64,000 nucleotides of DNA from Clavibacter sp. (GTDB lineage: Bacteria; Actinomycetota; Actinomycetes; Nanopelagicales; Nanopelagicaceae), in contig BGOH01000001.1 in assembly GCA_003569145.1 (NCBI GenBank), positions 248,001 through 312,000 on the forward strand, given 5' to 3'. The first letter of the stretch is position 1. Every line of letters begins with the position of its first letter. The translations under genes and the position numbers were made by a program. Of this stretch, positions 1-8,819 are shown piece by piece. A model generated the notes under the pieces. The model saw only the letters and a program-made list of their open reading frames with translations. It was not told the origin of the DNA and ran no database searches.

Positions 1-751
1 AGATATTGCTATTGCGATTGACGTAGTGCTCAACCAAAACCTTGTCTTCCAAAATTGCAATCTGAGTTCTATCGCCTTGCTGGCGAACTAACATCTCACG
101 ATCTACAGATTCACGTCTTGCAAGAAATTCAGCATCGGTAAGGATTGTGCCGCGACGACGATTTTCACGATAATCGTTATATCTAGGTTTATCTCGTCCT
201 CTATCTCTATCGCGATCTTTAAAGCGACGAGGTGGGCGATCAAAGCTCTTCTTCTCTCTAACCGGCTTTTCCTGAACCGGACGAGGCTCGCGTACTTTAA
301 CTACAGTTAATACGCCATCTTCTTCAATCTTTTCACCTGGAGCTACACCTTCAGCCCCTGAGCGACGACGGCGACGGCGTTTCTTAAATCCAACGCTGCC
401 TTCAGAATCACTACTTGGGCCCTGGCTTAACTCTGAACTAGTTGTAGGGCTTTCATCTTTTTCTAACCTGCGACGAGAACGGCCTCCTCTGCGACGACGG
501 CGTCGGCGATTTTCTCTCTCCGCCTCACTCTCGCCAGAGACTTCAGCTGAGCTCTTTGCAGCAGGTTTTGTTGCTGCTGGCTTTGCCTTTGGGGCGGCAG
601 CAACGGGAGCTGCTTGAAATATTGGAGCTGGGATTACCCCGGCTTTTGATTTCTTCTCTTTAGCAGCAGGAGCGCTCTCGCTCTGCTCTACTGCTTTACT
701 CGCACTCTTCTTTACAGCGCGCTTACGCACTTTTTTTGGCTCTTCGGCCAT
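1..751 (-). CDS. rne: Ribonuclease E/G, N-terminal part (cut by window edge)
   Basis: About 250 N-terminal residues of an RNase E/G-family endoribonuclease, which processes rRNA and turns over mRNA. The first ~200 residues are a low-complexity extension: Lys/Ala-rich start, an RRRRRRRGGRSRRR arginine block, a second RRRRR block, then many Arg/Asp residues (KDRDRDRGRDKPRY). The start of the conserved core follows: REMLVRQQGDRTQIAILED and KVLVEHYVNRNSN, the entry to the S1-like domain in this family. Catalytic DNase I-like residues lie outside the window. ATG at 749-751 is preceded by AAGAAGGA at 8 nt. It follows the mre/rodA cluster, the gene order known from Streptomyces. The basic extension probably binds RNA and partner proteins. 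Confidence 0.93.
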   Translation of the reverse strand, partial: MAEEPKKVRKRAVKKSASKAVEQSESAPAAKEKKSKAGVIPAPIFQAAPVAAAPKAKPAATKPAAKSSAEVSGESEAERENRRRRRRRGGRSRRRLEKDESPTTSSELSQGPSSDSEGSVGFKKRRRRRRSGAEGVAPGEKIEEDGVLTVVKVREPRPVQEKPVREKKSFDRPPRRFKDRDRDRGRDKPRYNDYRENRRRGTILTDAEFLARRESVDREMLVRQQGDRTQIAILEDKVLVEHYVNRNSNI

Positions 752-956
752 ACGATCAAATCCTTCTTATAAGTTTTCATAAACGCTTTTGTTAAAAGCA
801 TTTGCTAAAAAATCTGTGGTGGCGCCTTTTTTTCCGGATCTGCCGACCGCACCTAAAGAGCGGTCTTGGCGACCTCAAGAACGTGAGGCGACTTCGAACT
901 GGGCAAGTATGGCAGATAGTTAAAGCCTTCGCCTAATTAGGCGCAAAAAGCAGCTC
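752..956 (-). promoter_or_regulatory. Structured leader between rodA and rne
   Basis: A 205-nt gap, long for this genome, and the likely 5' leader and promoter of rne. Two hairpins are visible: GACCGC/GCGGTC (845-850 with 860-865, 9-nt loop, extended by GCC/GGC with a 2-nt bulge), and CCTCA/TGAGG (873-877 with 884-888). A perfect 14-nt palindrome CGCCTAATTAGGCG lies at 930-943, just after the rodA stop. It lacks a clean U-run on the minus strand, so it is not a convincing terminator. RNase E autoregulates through its leader in other bacteria; whether this one does is inference. Confidence 0.4.
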
Positions 957-2098
957 TTATCGCGTCCTTTGATAGACGTTTTGCAATAGGCCAATAGCGA
1001 TCAAATTGGCAAACATTGCAGAGCCCCCATAAGACAGGAATAAGAGTGGAACCCCGGTCATTGGCATGAGCCCCATTGTCATTCCAATATTTTCAAAGAT
1101 TTGAAATGAGAACCAAGCAACAACACCGATACAGACCATTTTGCCAAAGAGATCTGTGGTGGCTCTTGCGATAGCAAAGGCCCGCATCAACACTATGAAA
1201 TAAAGTAGCAAAATAAATGAAGAACCAAGAAAACCTAACTCCTCCCCCGCTACTGTAAAAATAAAATCTGTATGTTGCTCTGGAACAAATCGTCCATTGG
1301 TCTGCGGTCCATCAAACAAACCTTTACCAAGTAAGCCGCCTGAACCAATAGTGATGCGAGCCTGTCTTAATTGATACCCACTTGCCTGCGGATCTGCTGA
1401 AGGATCAACAAAAGATTTTAGGCGATTTAATTGATACTCACTTACCTCACCGCTAGCAATTGCAATATAGACACCAACAACTCCCGCAATCAAAAGTCCA
1501 ATCACCCAATAAAGAGATGCGCCGGAGAGTGCAATCATTGTTATCACCGCTGCAGAGATAATCAGCACAGTTCCTAAATCTGGCTGAGCCACAATCAAAT
1601 TATTGGAAGCGCTGCAACTCCTAGCGCTTGCAAGACCTGCCTATCACTTGGTCGAGCCTCTCCTGCCATGCGCTCTGAGAGAATAAGAGCCATTCCAACA
1701 ATAATTGAAATCTTTGCTAGCTCTGCTGGCTGAAATTGCAAGCCCCCTGGAAATGAAATCCAAGAGCGAGCGCCATTAACTGTTGAACCAAGTCCAGGAA
1801 TTAATACTGCAATAAGACCTAATACGCCAAAGCCCCAGAGAAATGGTGTGTAGGCCCGAAGAAGGCGGTAATCAACAAGAGTTGTGCCATAGGCCAGGGC
1901 AATACCAATAATGACATTAACTATCTGGCGCTTTAGGTAGTACTCAGGATCTAGTCCATTAGCAGCGAACCAATCTCTAGTCGCTGCATAAACCAAGACA
2001 ATGCCAATCAAGAGAAGCATAAACACCGCCAAGTTCAAAACTTGATCTGTGCCGGCAAAGAATCCTTTTTTACCCTGACTTTTTAGGGAAATTTTCAT
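957..2098 (-). CDS. rodA: RodA/FtsW-family SEDS glycosyltransferase (frame-broken)
   Basis: SEDS-family polytopic membrane protein that polymerises lipid II glycan strands with the class B PBP encoded just upstream (ATGA overlap at 2095-2098). The reading frame is split: the N-terminal 167 residues end in ...AALPII-stop, and the remaining 213 residues continue in the next frame from IVAQPDLGT, a conserved RodA motif. Adding one T to the TTT run (plus-strand AAA, 1597-1599) gives PIILIVAQPDLGT without interruption, so about 381 aa, normal for RodA. The C-terminal part carries the usual GMTMGLMPMTGVPLLFLSYGG signature. A single-base sequence error or a fresh mutation is more likely than two genes. 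Confidence 0.9.
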
Positions 2099-4161
2099 GG
2101 CAGCGCTACCTTTGCAGAATCAATTCTTGGAAGTTTTTTCGGTGTTCCATTAGGAAATATTGCTACGCGGCCATTGGTGCCAAAGATATGTTCATAGATT
2201 TTTCTCACGCCAACACCACTAGTGCTGGCACCAAAACCACCCTGACTTACCATCATAACAACGGCATATTCTGGTTTCTTACTTGGAGCAAAAGAGGCAA
2301 ACCAAGAAGTGTCATCTTTACTTGAGCCATCAAGATTTCTGCCAAAGACCTGACCGGTTCCAGTTTTTCCACTTACCTCAACTCCTACTCCAGAGAATGC
2401 TCCAGTTGCAGTGCCTGAGGTAACCACTGCTCGAAGTGAATTTTGCAGAAATTTTAAAGTTGATTTCTTAATTGGAAGGCGACCACTGATCTCTGGTTTA
2501 AATTCCTTTACTACTCTGCCGCTTGGCTCAACAATTGCCTTGGCAACCTTTGGCACCATTAACTTGCCACCATTAGCAAGAGCTGAATAGGCAACAGCTA
2601 ATTGCAATGGTGTCATCAAAGTATCTCCCTGGCCGATTGAGAAGTTGACCATATCTCCCGCTCTGACTTTGTCGCCATCAAGGCAATTCTCTCGGGCAAT
2701 CTCAATAAGATATGGCGTGAGCTGAGATTTCTTAGCCTTTTCACTGTAATTACAGTAGAAATCCTTATTCTTTTCATACCAGTTTAACTTCCACTGCCTA
2801 TCTGGAAGACGTCCTGATAACTCGGAAGGAAGATCAACTCCGGTCTTTTTCCCTACCCCAAATCCCCTTGCTGAATCGAAGAAGTAATCATTTGGGCTTG
2901 GTTTTGGCTTTAACCCGCCATCTCGAACCCATTCGTCATAGGCAATCTGATACCAGATTGAGTCGCAAGAAATTGCCATAGCAGTTGTCATACTGATTCG
3001 ACCGGCAGCCTTGCTATCAAAATTCTTAAAAGTTCTATCACCAATTTGAACTTCAGCTGGACACTCATATGTAGTTTTCAGGCTATATCCAGCATCAACT
3101 GCTGCAGAGAGTGAAACGACTTTAAATGTTGAGGCTGGAGCAAATTCACCTTGGATCGCCCGTGATAGCGCTGGTACTCCGCTCTTTTCACTATAGAGAT
3201 CTCTTGCCTGATTAACAGTGATTCCATTTTCCCAAATATTTAAATCATAATCAGGATATGAGGCCATCGCTAGAACTTCGCCAGTCTTCACATCCATAAC
3301 AATGGCAGCCCCAGAATCTCCGCGATATCCATTAGCCCTTGCGCGAAAGACTGCATCTTTGAGTTCTACTTCAACTGCAGCTTGTAATTTAGCATTGAGG
3401 TTTAGAATTAGATGATTACCTGGCACTGGCGCTCTATTGAGTGATTCTTGTCTAACTATTTCTTTACGATCAACAATGACAGTCCTAATTCCAGGAACTC
3501 CGCGAAGTTGTTCATCGTAGAGCAATTCGATTCCAGCTTTACCAATTAATTCATTTCGATAATATCGTTTTCCTTCTTCGTTATTTAGATTCTTTTCGGT
3601 AATAGGCCCCAAATAGCCCAGCACATGGGTAGCTTTCTGCCCAGCAAGTGATGGATAGGAGCGGATTGAAACTGGTTTAGCATCGATTCCAGGAAAGAGG
3701 TCCGATTTTTCTAGAATAGTAAATACTTGATTCTCACTTGCATCTTTGGTTATTGGAATTGGTTGATAGCGATTTCCATTCCAGCATCCATTTCGCTCAC
3801 CACTTGCTAGCTCGCCGCAGAGCCTAGTTCTGGTGTAGATATCGCTATATTCCAGTTTTAAAACCTCTGCCACTCTAGTTAAAACTGAAACTCCTTTATC
3901 TTCTAACTTATCTAGAACTGATCGATCAGCTGTGACCATTAGCCCTGCTTTATTGGTTGCAAGAGCGTTTCCTTCATGATCGACAATCAACCCACGAAGA
4001 GCTGGAGTGACGATATCTCTGCTTTGAATATCAAGTGCCGCTTCTTGATAGCGCGGACCGTCTGCAATCTGAAGATAAAAGAGTCGGCCAAATAAAGAGA
4101 GCATCAGCGAGATAACCAATACTTGGGCAACCAGAAGGGTTAGCGCTGAGCGATCTCTCAT
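2095..4161 (-). CDS. mrdA: Penicillin-binding protein 2 (class B PBP, transpeptidase)
   Basis: 688-aa D,D-transpeptidase that crosslinks peptidoglycan during elongation, the partner of RodA and MreBCD. One N-terminal membrane anchor (about residues 7-30) is followed by the PBP dimer domain and the transpeptidase domain. Active-site motifs are present: nucleophile Ser344 in STFK (344-347), SCD at 398-400 in place of SxN (SCD also occurs in this subfamily), and KTGT near 599-602. It lies between mreD (1 nt gap) and rodA (4 nt overlap), so translation is probably coupled across the whole mre operon. Length is typical. Confidence 0.95.
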   Translation of the reverse strand: MRDRSALTLLVAQVLVISLMLSLFGRLFYLQIADGPRYQEAALDIQSRDIVTPALRGLIVDHEGNALATNKAGLMVTADRSVLDKLEDKGVSVLTRVAEVLKLEYSDIYTRTRLCGELASGERNGCWNGNRYQPIPITKDASENQVFTILEKSDLFPGIDAKPVSIRSYPSLAGQKATHVLGYLGPITEKNLNNEEGKRYYRNELIGKAGIELLYDEQLRGVPGIRTVIVDRKEIVRQESLNRAPVPGNHLILNLNAKLQAAVEVELKDAVFRARANGYRGDSGAAIVMDVKTGEVLAMASYPDYDLNIWENGITVNQARDLYSEKSGVPALSRAIQGEFAPASTFKVVSLSAAVDAGYSLKTTYECPAEVQIGDRTFKNFDSKAAGRISMTTAMAISCDSIWYQIAYDEWVRDGGLKPKPSPNDYFFDSARGFGVGKKTGVDLPSELSGRLPDRQWKLNWYEKNKDFYCNYSEKAKKSQLTPYLIEIARENCLDGDKVRAGDMVNFSIGQGDTLMTPLQLAVAYSALANGGKLMVPKVAKAIVEPSGRVVKEFKPEISGRLPIKKSTLKFLQNSLRAVVTSGTATGAFSGVGVEVSGKTGTGQVFGRNLDGSSKDDTSWFASFAPSKKPEYAVVMMVSQGGFGASTSGVGVRKIYEHIFGTNGRVAIFPNGTPKKLPRIDSAKVALP

Positions 4162-4680
4162 TTATCGCTGCCTTGCGGTGAGGGTTACTTTATAAAGTTT
4201 CATTGCAAGCGGGATATAAAGCGGTGAAAGTAGGGCGCTCCAGAGAGCATTTCCTGAAATACTTCTAATTAAATATGAGGCCGAGCCAACTTCTTGACCC
4301 AAGATTGCGCCAAATAATAAGAAAAGGATTAAAGCAAATGAGCTTGCTATGACTGCAACACTTAGCATTACTAGCGGGCTTAACTCAGCATCCAGCGCCG
4401 CTCTAACATTACTTGCTAGCAGATAACTCATTGAGGTAAGCACAAGAGTCCAAAGCCCAAAAGGTGCTTCAAGAGTTGGCGATAGATCCAGAATCAAACC
4501 AGCAATAAATCCAGTAACTACAGCGCTATTTCTCTGATCTTGAATTATCCAGGCCATAAAAAAAGCAAGATAGAGTGAAAAGCCTGCAACTAAAAAATCA
4601 ATCTGATTTATTAAAGCCTCTTGCAAAAGGAAGAGAGATAGAAAAATTAGCAAGACTTTTGGCAGGCGATTAATCTCCAT
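4162..4680 (-). CDS. mreD: Rod-shape protein MreD
   Basis: 172-aa integral membrane protein with about five hydrophobic segments and almost no soluble domain. It contains a GFIAGLILDLSPTLEAPFGLW stretch matching the MreD family core (F-x-x-GLxxD, then a small-residue-rich loop). MreD links the MreB cytoskeleton to the PBP2-RodA synthase. Sequence conservation in this family is weak, so the call rests largely on hydropathy and on its place between mreC and mrdA with 1-4 nt gaps. Confidence 0.88.
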   Translation of the reverse strand: MEINRLPKVLLIFLSLFLLQEALINQIDFLVAGFSLYLAFFMAWIIQDQRNSAVVTGFIAGLILDLSPTLEAPFGLWTLVLTSMSYLLASNVRAALDAELSPLVMLSVAVIASSFALILFLLFGAILGQEVGSASYLIRSISGNALWSALLSPLYIPLAMKLYKVTLTARQR

Positions 4681-4684
4681 AGCC

Positions 4685-5602
4685 TTATTCCTTTGGTGTG
4701 GGGCTAGGTGTTACAAATACCGTAACTGTTGGAGCAGGCCTTGGGGCTTGGGGCACTAAGGCATCGCCAGGATCTCCGGCAACTGCTGATAAGACTACGC
4801 TCACCACTGAGAGAGAATTTAGGTCAACAAATCCATTAACCCTTCCCTCTTTTGTTAATTGGCCAACGGTATTTTCAACATAACTAATTCTTCCAACTGG
4901 CACTCCTGGAACAAAGGGCTTATCTCCAGAACTTCCACGCGCTAGCAAGACATCACCAACGCTAATTGCTGAGGTTGCACTTAGCATCTGTAGTGAGTAG
5001 CTCTTATCGCCTTGTCCAAGCAGGATTCCCATATCTTGCTTTCCAGCAACCCTTACGCCAATTCGAAAAGATGGGTCATTCATTAAAAGCACAATTGATG
5101 ATGAAGCAGTAGTTGATTTAACTACCCCGACAAGTCCGCCTGCTGCAATGACTGTCATATCTCGCCTTACTCCAGAATCACTGCCAATATCTAAAACTAT
5201 AGTTTCACTAAATGTTCCCGTTCCGCCTTTGCTAATCACTCTTGCAGACACTGTCTTATAGCGAGCTTTGCCAGCCAGATCCAAAACGCCTTTGAGCGAC
5301 TCTAATTGCGCTAGCGTATTTTCATTGAAAATAACTTGGCTCTTTAACTCTTGATTCTCTTCTTCTAACTTCTCTATTTTTGCTTTACTTCTGCCTAAAT
5401 TACTGACCTCGGAGAAAAAATTACCAACTGGTGAGAAGAAATTATTTGCTAGCCGCTCAACAGGAGCTAAAACACTTTGAGTACCACTTCTAAGAGATGA
5501 GAGAAGACTTACTCCCCTTAAATCAAGAGTGATAATGAAAAGCGAGGTCACCAATAGTGAGATCCAAAGGAGCCTACTTCTATTAGATCCTCGAGTTGCC
5601 AT
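4685..5602 (-). CDS. mreC: Rod-shape protein MreC
   Basis: 305-aa bitopic protein of the elongasome. One membrane helix (about residues 11-32) is followed by a coiled coil (about 70-105, rich in K/E/L, including KIEKLEEENQELKSQ) and a beta-rich extracytoplasmic domain with SARVISKGGTGTFSETIVLDIG and GGLVGVVKS typical of MreC. The C-terminal tail is Pro/Thr-rich (PRPAPTVTVFVTPSPTPKE), so probably a flexible envelope extension. It follows mreB by 7 nt. Confidence 0.93.
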   Translation of the reverse strand: MATRGSNRSRLLWISLLVTSLFIITLDLRGVSLLSSLRSGTQSVLAPVERLANNFFSPVGNFFSEVSNLGRSKAKIEKLEEENQELKSQVIFNENTLAQLESLKGVLDLAGKARYKTVSARVISKGGTGTFSETIVLDIGSDSGVRRDMTVIAAGGLVGVVKSTTASSSIVLLMNDPSFRIGVRVAGKQDMGILLGQGDKSYSLQMLSATSAISVGDVLLARGSSGDKPFVPGVPVGRISYVENTVGQLTKEGRVNGFVDLNSLSVVSVVLSAVAGDPGDALVPQAPRPAPTVTVFVTPSPTPKE

Positions 5603-5609
5603 GAGTTAA

Positions 5610-6650
5610 CTAACGGCGAGGCTCGGAGATCAGAACTTTCTCTAGCGCCTCAAACTCTTCAACGCACTTTCCAGATCCTTCAACCACAGCATTTAGTGGT
5701 CGATCTGCAATGTGAATCGGCATATTTGTTTCATGGCGCAATCTTTCATCTAAGCCTTTAAGTAGGGCTCCTCCGCCAGTTAATACGATTCCGCGATCCA
5801 TTAAATCTGCCGCTAACTCTGGTGGAGTCTTATCAAGGGTTCCCTTAACAGCATTAACAATTGCATTTACTGGTTCTTCAATTGCTTTACGGATATCTTC
5901 AGATGAAACAACGATTGTTTTTGGTAGTCCAGTTGCTAAATCTCTTCCTCTAATTTCAGCATCTGGTTCATCACGAAGAGGATATGCAGATCCAATTGCC
6001 ATCTTTATCTCTTCAGCCGTGCGCTCACCAAGTAATAGCGAGAACTCCTTCTTTACCCAATTAATAATGGCATGATCAATCTCATCTCCACCAACACGAA
6101 TTGATAAAGCAGAGACAATCCCGCCAAGTGAAATCACGGCAACTTCTGTAGTTCCACCGCCAATATCAACCACCATGTTTCCAGTTGGTTCATGGATTGG
6201 AAGACCTGCGCCAATTGCTGCCGCCATTGGCTCCTCAATTATGTAGACCTTTCTTGCTCCAGCTTCATATCCGGCATCTTTGACCGCGCGCTGCTCAACT
6301 CCAGTAATTCCTGAAGGAACACAGATCACAATTCTTGGCTTTGCAAGATAGGTGCGCTTATGAACCTGGCGAATAAAGTACTTAATCATTAGAGCAGTGG
6401 TATCAAAGTCTGCAATAACGCCATCTTTAAGAGGGCGAATGGCCACAATATTTCCTGGCGTTCTTCCAATCATTTTCTTGGCTTCAGTTCCAACTGCAAG
6501 AACTGCGCCAGTATCTTGATTAACGGCAACCACGCTTGGCTCATTAAGAACGATACCTCTGCCACGAACATAAACCAAGGTATTTGCTGTTCCTAAATCA
6601 ATAGCCATATCTCGTCCTAGGAAGGACCAGTCAGTTTTCATCTTTGCCAT
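5610..6650 (-). CDS. mreB: Rod-shape determining actin homologue MreB
   Basis: 346-aa actin-like ATPase that forms membrane-associated filaments and positions lateral wall synthesis. Phosphate-binding motifs are intact: [15 protein letters not shown] near the N-terminus, [18 protein letters not shown] around 165-185, and [14 protein letters not shown] near 290. Length matches the family. First of the mreBCD-mrdA-rodA series, 11 nt after ndk. Mycobacteria lack mreB, so the locus indicates a lineage that grows by lateral elongation, as in Streptomyces and other mre-containing actinobacteria. Confidence 0.97.
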   Translation of the reverse strand: MAKMKTDWSFLGRDMAIDLGTANTLVYVRGRGIVLNEPSVVAVNQDTGAVLAVGTEAKKMIGRTPGNIVAIRPLKDGVIADFDTTALMIKYFIRQVHKRTYLAKPRIVICVPSGITGVEQRAVKDAGYEAGARKVYIIEEPMAAAIGAGLPIHEPTGNMVVDIGGGTTEVAVISLGGIVSALSIRVGGDEIDHAIINWVKKEFSLLLGERTAEEIKMAIGSAYPLRDEPDAEIRGRDLATGLPKTIVVSSEDIRKAIEEPVNAIVNAVKGTLDKTPPELAADLMDRGIVLTGGGALLKGLDERLRHETNMPIHIADRPLNAVVEGSGKCVEEFEALEKVLISEPRR

Positions 6651-6661
6651 TTAATCGCTCC

Positions 6662-7099
6662 TTACAAGTTAGGGAAGAAAATCTTTATCTCACGCTGCGC
6701 TGATTCAACTGAATCAGAGCCATGCACGATATTTTGCACAACTTTTGTTCCTTGATCACGGGCTAAATCTCCCCGAATTGAACCAGGTGAGGCAAGTGTG
6801 GGATCAGTTGCTCCAGCAAGAGATCTAAAGCCCTCAATAACTCTCTGGCCTTCAGCAATCATCGCAACGATTGGACCTGAGGACATAAACTCTAGAAGCG
6901 GTTCATAGAACGGTTTGCCTTGATGTTCTGCGTAATGAGTAGCTAGAAGATCTTTATCTGCAGTTAGCATTCTAAGTGCAACGATTTTATATCCCTTGCT
7001 CTCAATACGACTGATTACCTCACCAACTAAACCACGACGCACTCCATCTGGTTTAACCAAAATCAGGGTGCGCTCTGCTGGCGTTGATGCGTTACTCAC
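6662..7099 (-). CDS. ndk: Nucleoside diphosphate kinase
   Basis: 145-aa NDP kinase that balances nucleoside triphosphate pools by ping-pong phosphotransfer from ATP. The phosphorylated histidine sits in NIVHGSDSVESAQREI, with the nucleotide-binding TLILVKPDGVRRGLVGEVISR at the start. It has the full family length (about 140-150 aa). It lies between the DUF4233 gene and mreB on the same strand with short gaps, so it is probably co-transcribed with folC and the mre genes. Confidence 0.97.
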   Translation of the reverse strand: MSNASTPAERTLILVKPDGVRRGLVGEVISRIESKGYKIVALRMLTADKDLLATHYAEHQGKPFYEPLLEFMSSGPIVAMIAEGQRVIEGFRSLAGATDPTLASPGSIRGDLARDQGTKVVQNIVHGSDSVESAQREIKIFFPNL

Positions 7100-7120
7100 G
7101 GGGTAAGTCTATGGGCATTT

Positions 7121-7465
7121 CTAACTGCCCGAATCTGGCCCTTCTGCCTTGGCTATATGGGCCGCTTTGGCCGCCTCACCCTTTCGACCCAAGATAATTG
7201 CCGCCACCCAGAGTCCAAGAAATAGGGATCCCAGAATAAACATCGTGGGGATAAAGAAACCATATGCAATAAGCAGAATCTGGGTTAGCCAACCTAAAGC
7301 CCAGCCAACTTTATATTTCAAAAGGCCCGATGAGAAAAAAGCCAAGAGCGCAATTAGCGCGCCAAAGTAAAGACTATTCTTCGTTGAAAGATCTTTAGCA
7401 ACAAGAAGAGCAAAGCCAATAATTAAAAACTCCATAATCAAAACACTTCTGGCTAGCATCTTCAT
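7121..7465 (-). CDS. DUF4233 membrane protein
   Basis: 114-aa protein with four hydrophobic segments covering most of its length and a short Lys/Ala-rich cytoplasmic tail. It matches the DUF4233 family by its MKMLARSVLIMEFLIIGFAL start and by location: in actinobacteria this gene is regularly found directly after folC and before ndk, as here (5 nt after folC). Its function is not known. The context suggests no more than co-expression with folate and nucleotide metabolism. Confidence 0.8.
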   Translation of the reverse strand: MKMLARSVLIMEFLIIGFALLVAKDLSTKNSLYFGALIALLAFFSSGLLKYKVGWALGWLTQILLIAYGFFIPTMFILGSLFLGLWVAAIILGRKGEAAKAAHIAKAEGPDSGS

Positions 7466-7470
7466 GGCTT

Positions 7471-8817
7471 TTAAATCCCCTTTCTTCGAATTATCGCTCT
7501 AGCCTCACCAGCGCTAACAACTGATCCAGCAATTAAGACTGCGGTGTTTGAATCATTAAGGGCATTACTAGTTCTTGCCATATCTACTGCTTGAGTGATT
7601 CCTTGCTCTAAATTATCGCAGGCACTGACTCGATCACTTCCAAAAATCTCCATAGCTAGTGATTTTAGTTCATCTACATCTGCAGCGCGATGCGAGCTAT
7701 TTCTAGTTACTATCACTCGATCTAAAACAGGCTCAAGTGCTTCAAGGATGCCGGTCACATCTTTATCTCCCATGGGAGCAATGACTCCAATTAGCGCTGA
7801 GAAATCAAATTCCTCGCTGATAGTCTTTTTCAAAGATTCTGCGCCATGAGGATTATGGGCCGCATCAATAATGATGGTGGGGTTTCTGCCAACAATCTCA
7901 CATCTTCCAGGTGATGTGGCGTTAGCAAATGCCTGGCGCACTATTTCTTCATCAAGCTTTGTCTCACCTGCAAAGACCTCAACAGCAGCAAGAGCAGTAG
8001 CAGCATTACTTGCTTGATGCTGACCATAGAGCGGAAGATATAAATCTTCATACTCGCCATAAACTCCGGAGATAGAAAGCATCTGCCCACCTAAAGCCAG
8101 AGCCCTTGATTTGAGGCTAAATTCAATACCTGACCTAATTGGAGTGGCATCAGCCTTAGCGCAAGCTCGCATCAAAACAGCTGCTACATCACTTTCTTGC
8201 TCAGCTAGAACAACAAATGAGTTTTGCTTAATAATTCCTGATTTAGTTTGAGCAATCTTTTCAAGCGTATCGCCAAGATACTCCATATGATCAAAACCTA
8301 TTGGAGTAATGACATTTACTGAGCCATTAATGACATTGGTCGAATCCCACTCTCCCCCCATTCCGCATTCAAAGATTCCAACATCGACTGGAAATTCAGC
8401 AAAGGCAACGAAGGCAAGTGCGCACATTGATTCAAAGAATGAGAGCTTGTTAGTCATCTTAGAATCAACTAGCTCTAAATATGGCGCAATATCGTTATAG
8501 GTTGCAATCATAAATTCTGGAGTTATTGATTGGCCGTTGATAGTGATTCGCTCTAGGAAACTCTCTAGATGAGGGCTAGTAAATCTTCCGGTGCGCATCC
8601 CCAATTCAAAACAGAGTGAATCAATTAAGCGCGTAGTTGTGGTTTTGCCATTGGTTCCAGCGATGTGAATTGTTGGATAAGAGAGCTGAGGCGAACCTAG
8701 GTAATCAGCTAAAGTTGAGATTCGCTCAAGCGTTGGAGCAATTCTAGTTTCTGGCCATCTATTAAGTAGCGCTTTTTCAATGGCATCAAGGCGTGAGAGA
8801 TCTTCAGCAGAACTCAT
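7471..8817 (-). CDS. folC: Folylpolyglutamate / dihydrofolate synthase
   Basis: 448-aa Mur-ligase-like enzyme that adds glutamate to folates (and L-Glu to dihydropteroate), making retained, active folate cofactors. The ATP-binding P-loop is HIAGTNGKTTTTRLID near residue 50; other hallmarks are GRFTSPHLESFLERI, a conserved FECGMGGEWDSTN, and IIDAAHNPHGAESL in the C-terminal Rossmann domain. The start codon lies 2 nt from the valS stop. Length is normal. Confidence 0.95.
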   Translation of the reverse strand: MSSAEDLSRLDAIEKALLNRWPETRIAPTLERISTLADYLGSPQLSYPTIHIAGTNGKTTTTRLIDSLCFELGMRTGRFTSPHLESFLERITINGQSITPEFMIATYNDIAPYLELVDSKMTNKLSFFESMCALAFVAFAEFPVDVGIFECGMGGEWDSTNVINGSVNVITPIGFDHMEYLGDTLEKIAQTKSGIIKQNSFVVLAEQESDVAAVLMRACAKADATPIRSGIEFSLKSRALALGGQMLSISGVYGEYEDLYLPLYGQHQASNAATALAAVEVFAGETKLDEEIVRQAFANATSPGRCEIVGRNPTIIIDAAHNPHGAESLKKTISEEFDFSALIGVIAPMGDKDVTGILEALEPVLDRVIVTRNSSHRAADVDELKSLAMEIFGSDRVSACDNLEQGITQAVDMARTSNALNDSNTAVLIAGSVVSAGEARAIIRRKGI

Positions 8818-8819
8818 CT

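Noticed and set aside
930-943. Perfect palindrome CGCCTAATTAGGCG after rodA as a terminator
   Set aside because: On the minus strand the T-rich stretch precedes the stem and only a weak T-run follows, so it does not fit an intrinsic terminator.
1595-1600. Programmed -1 frameshift in rodA
   Set aside because: There is no slippery heptamer, and similar homopolymer breaks occur in unrelated genes, so sequence error is simpler.
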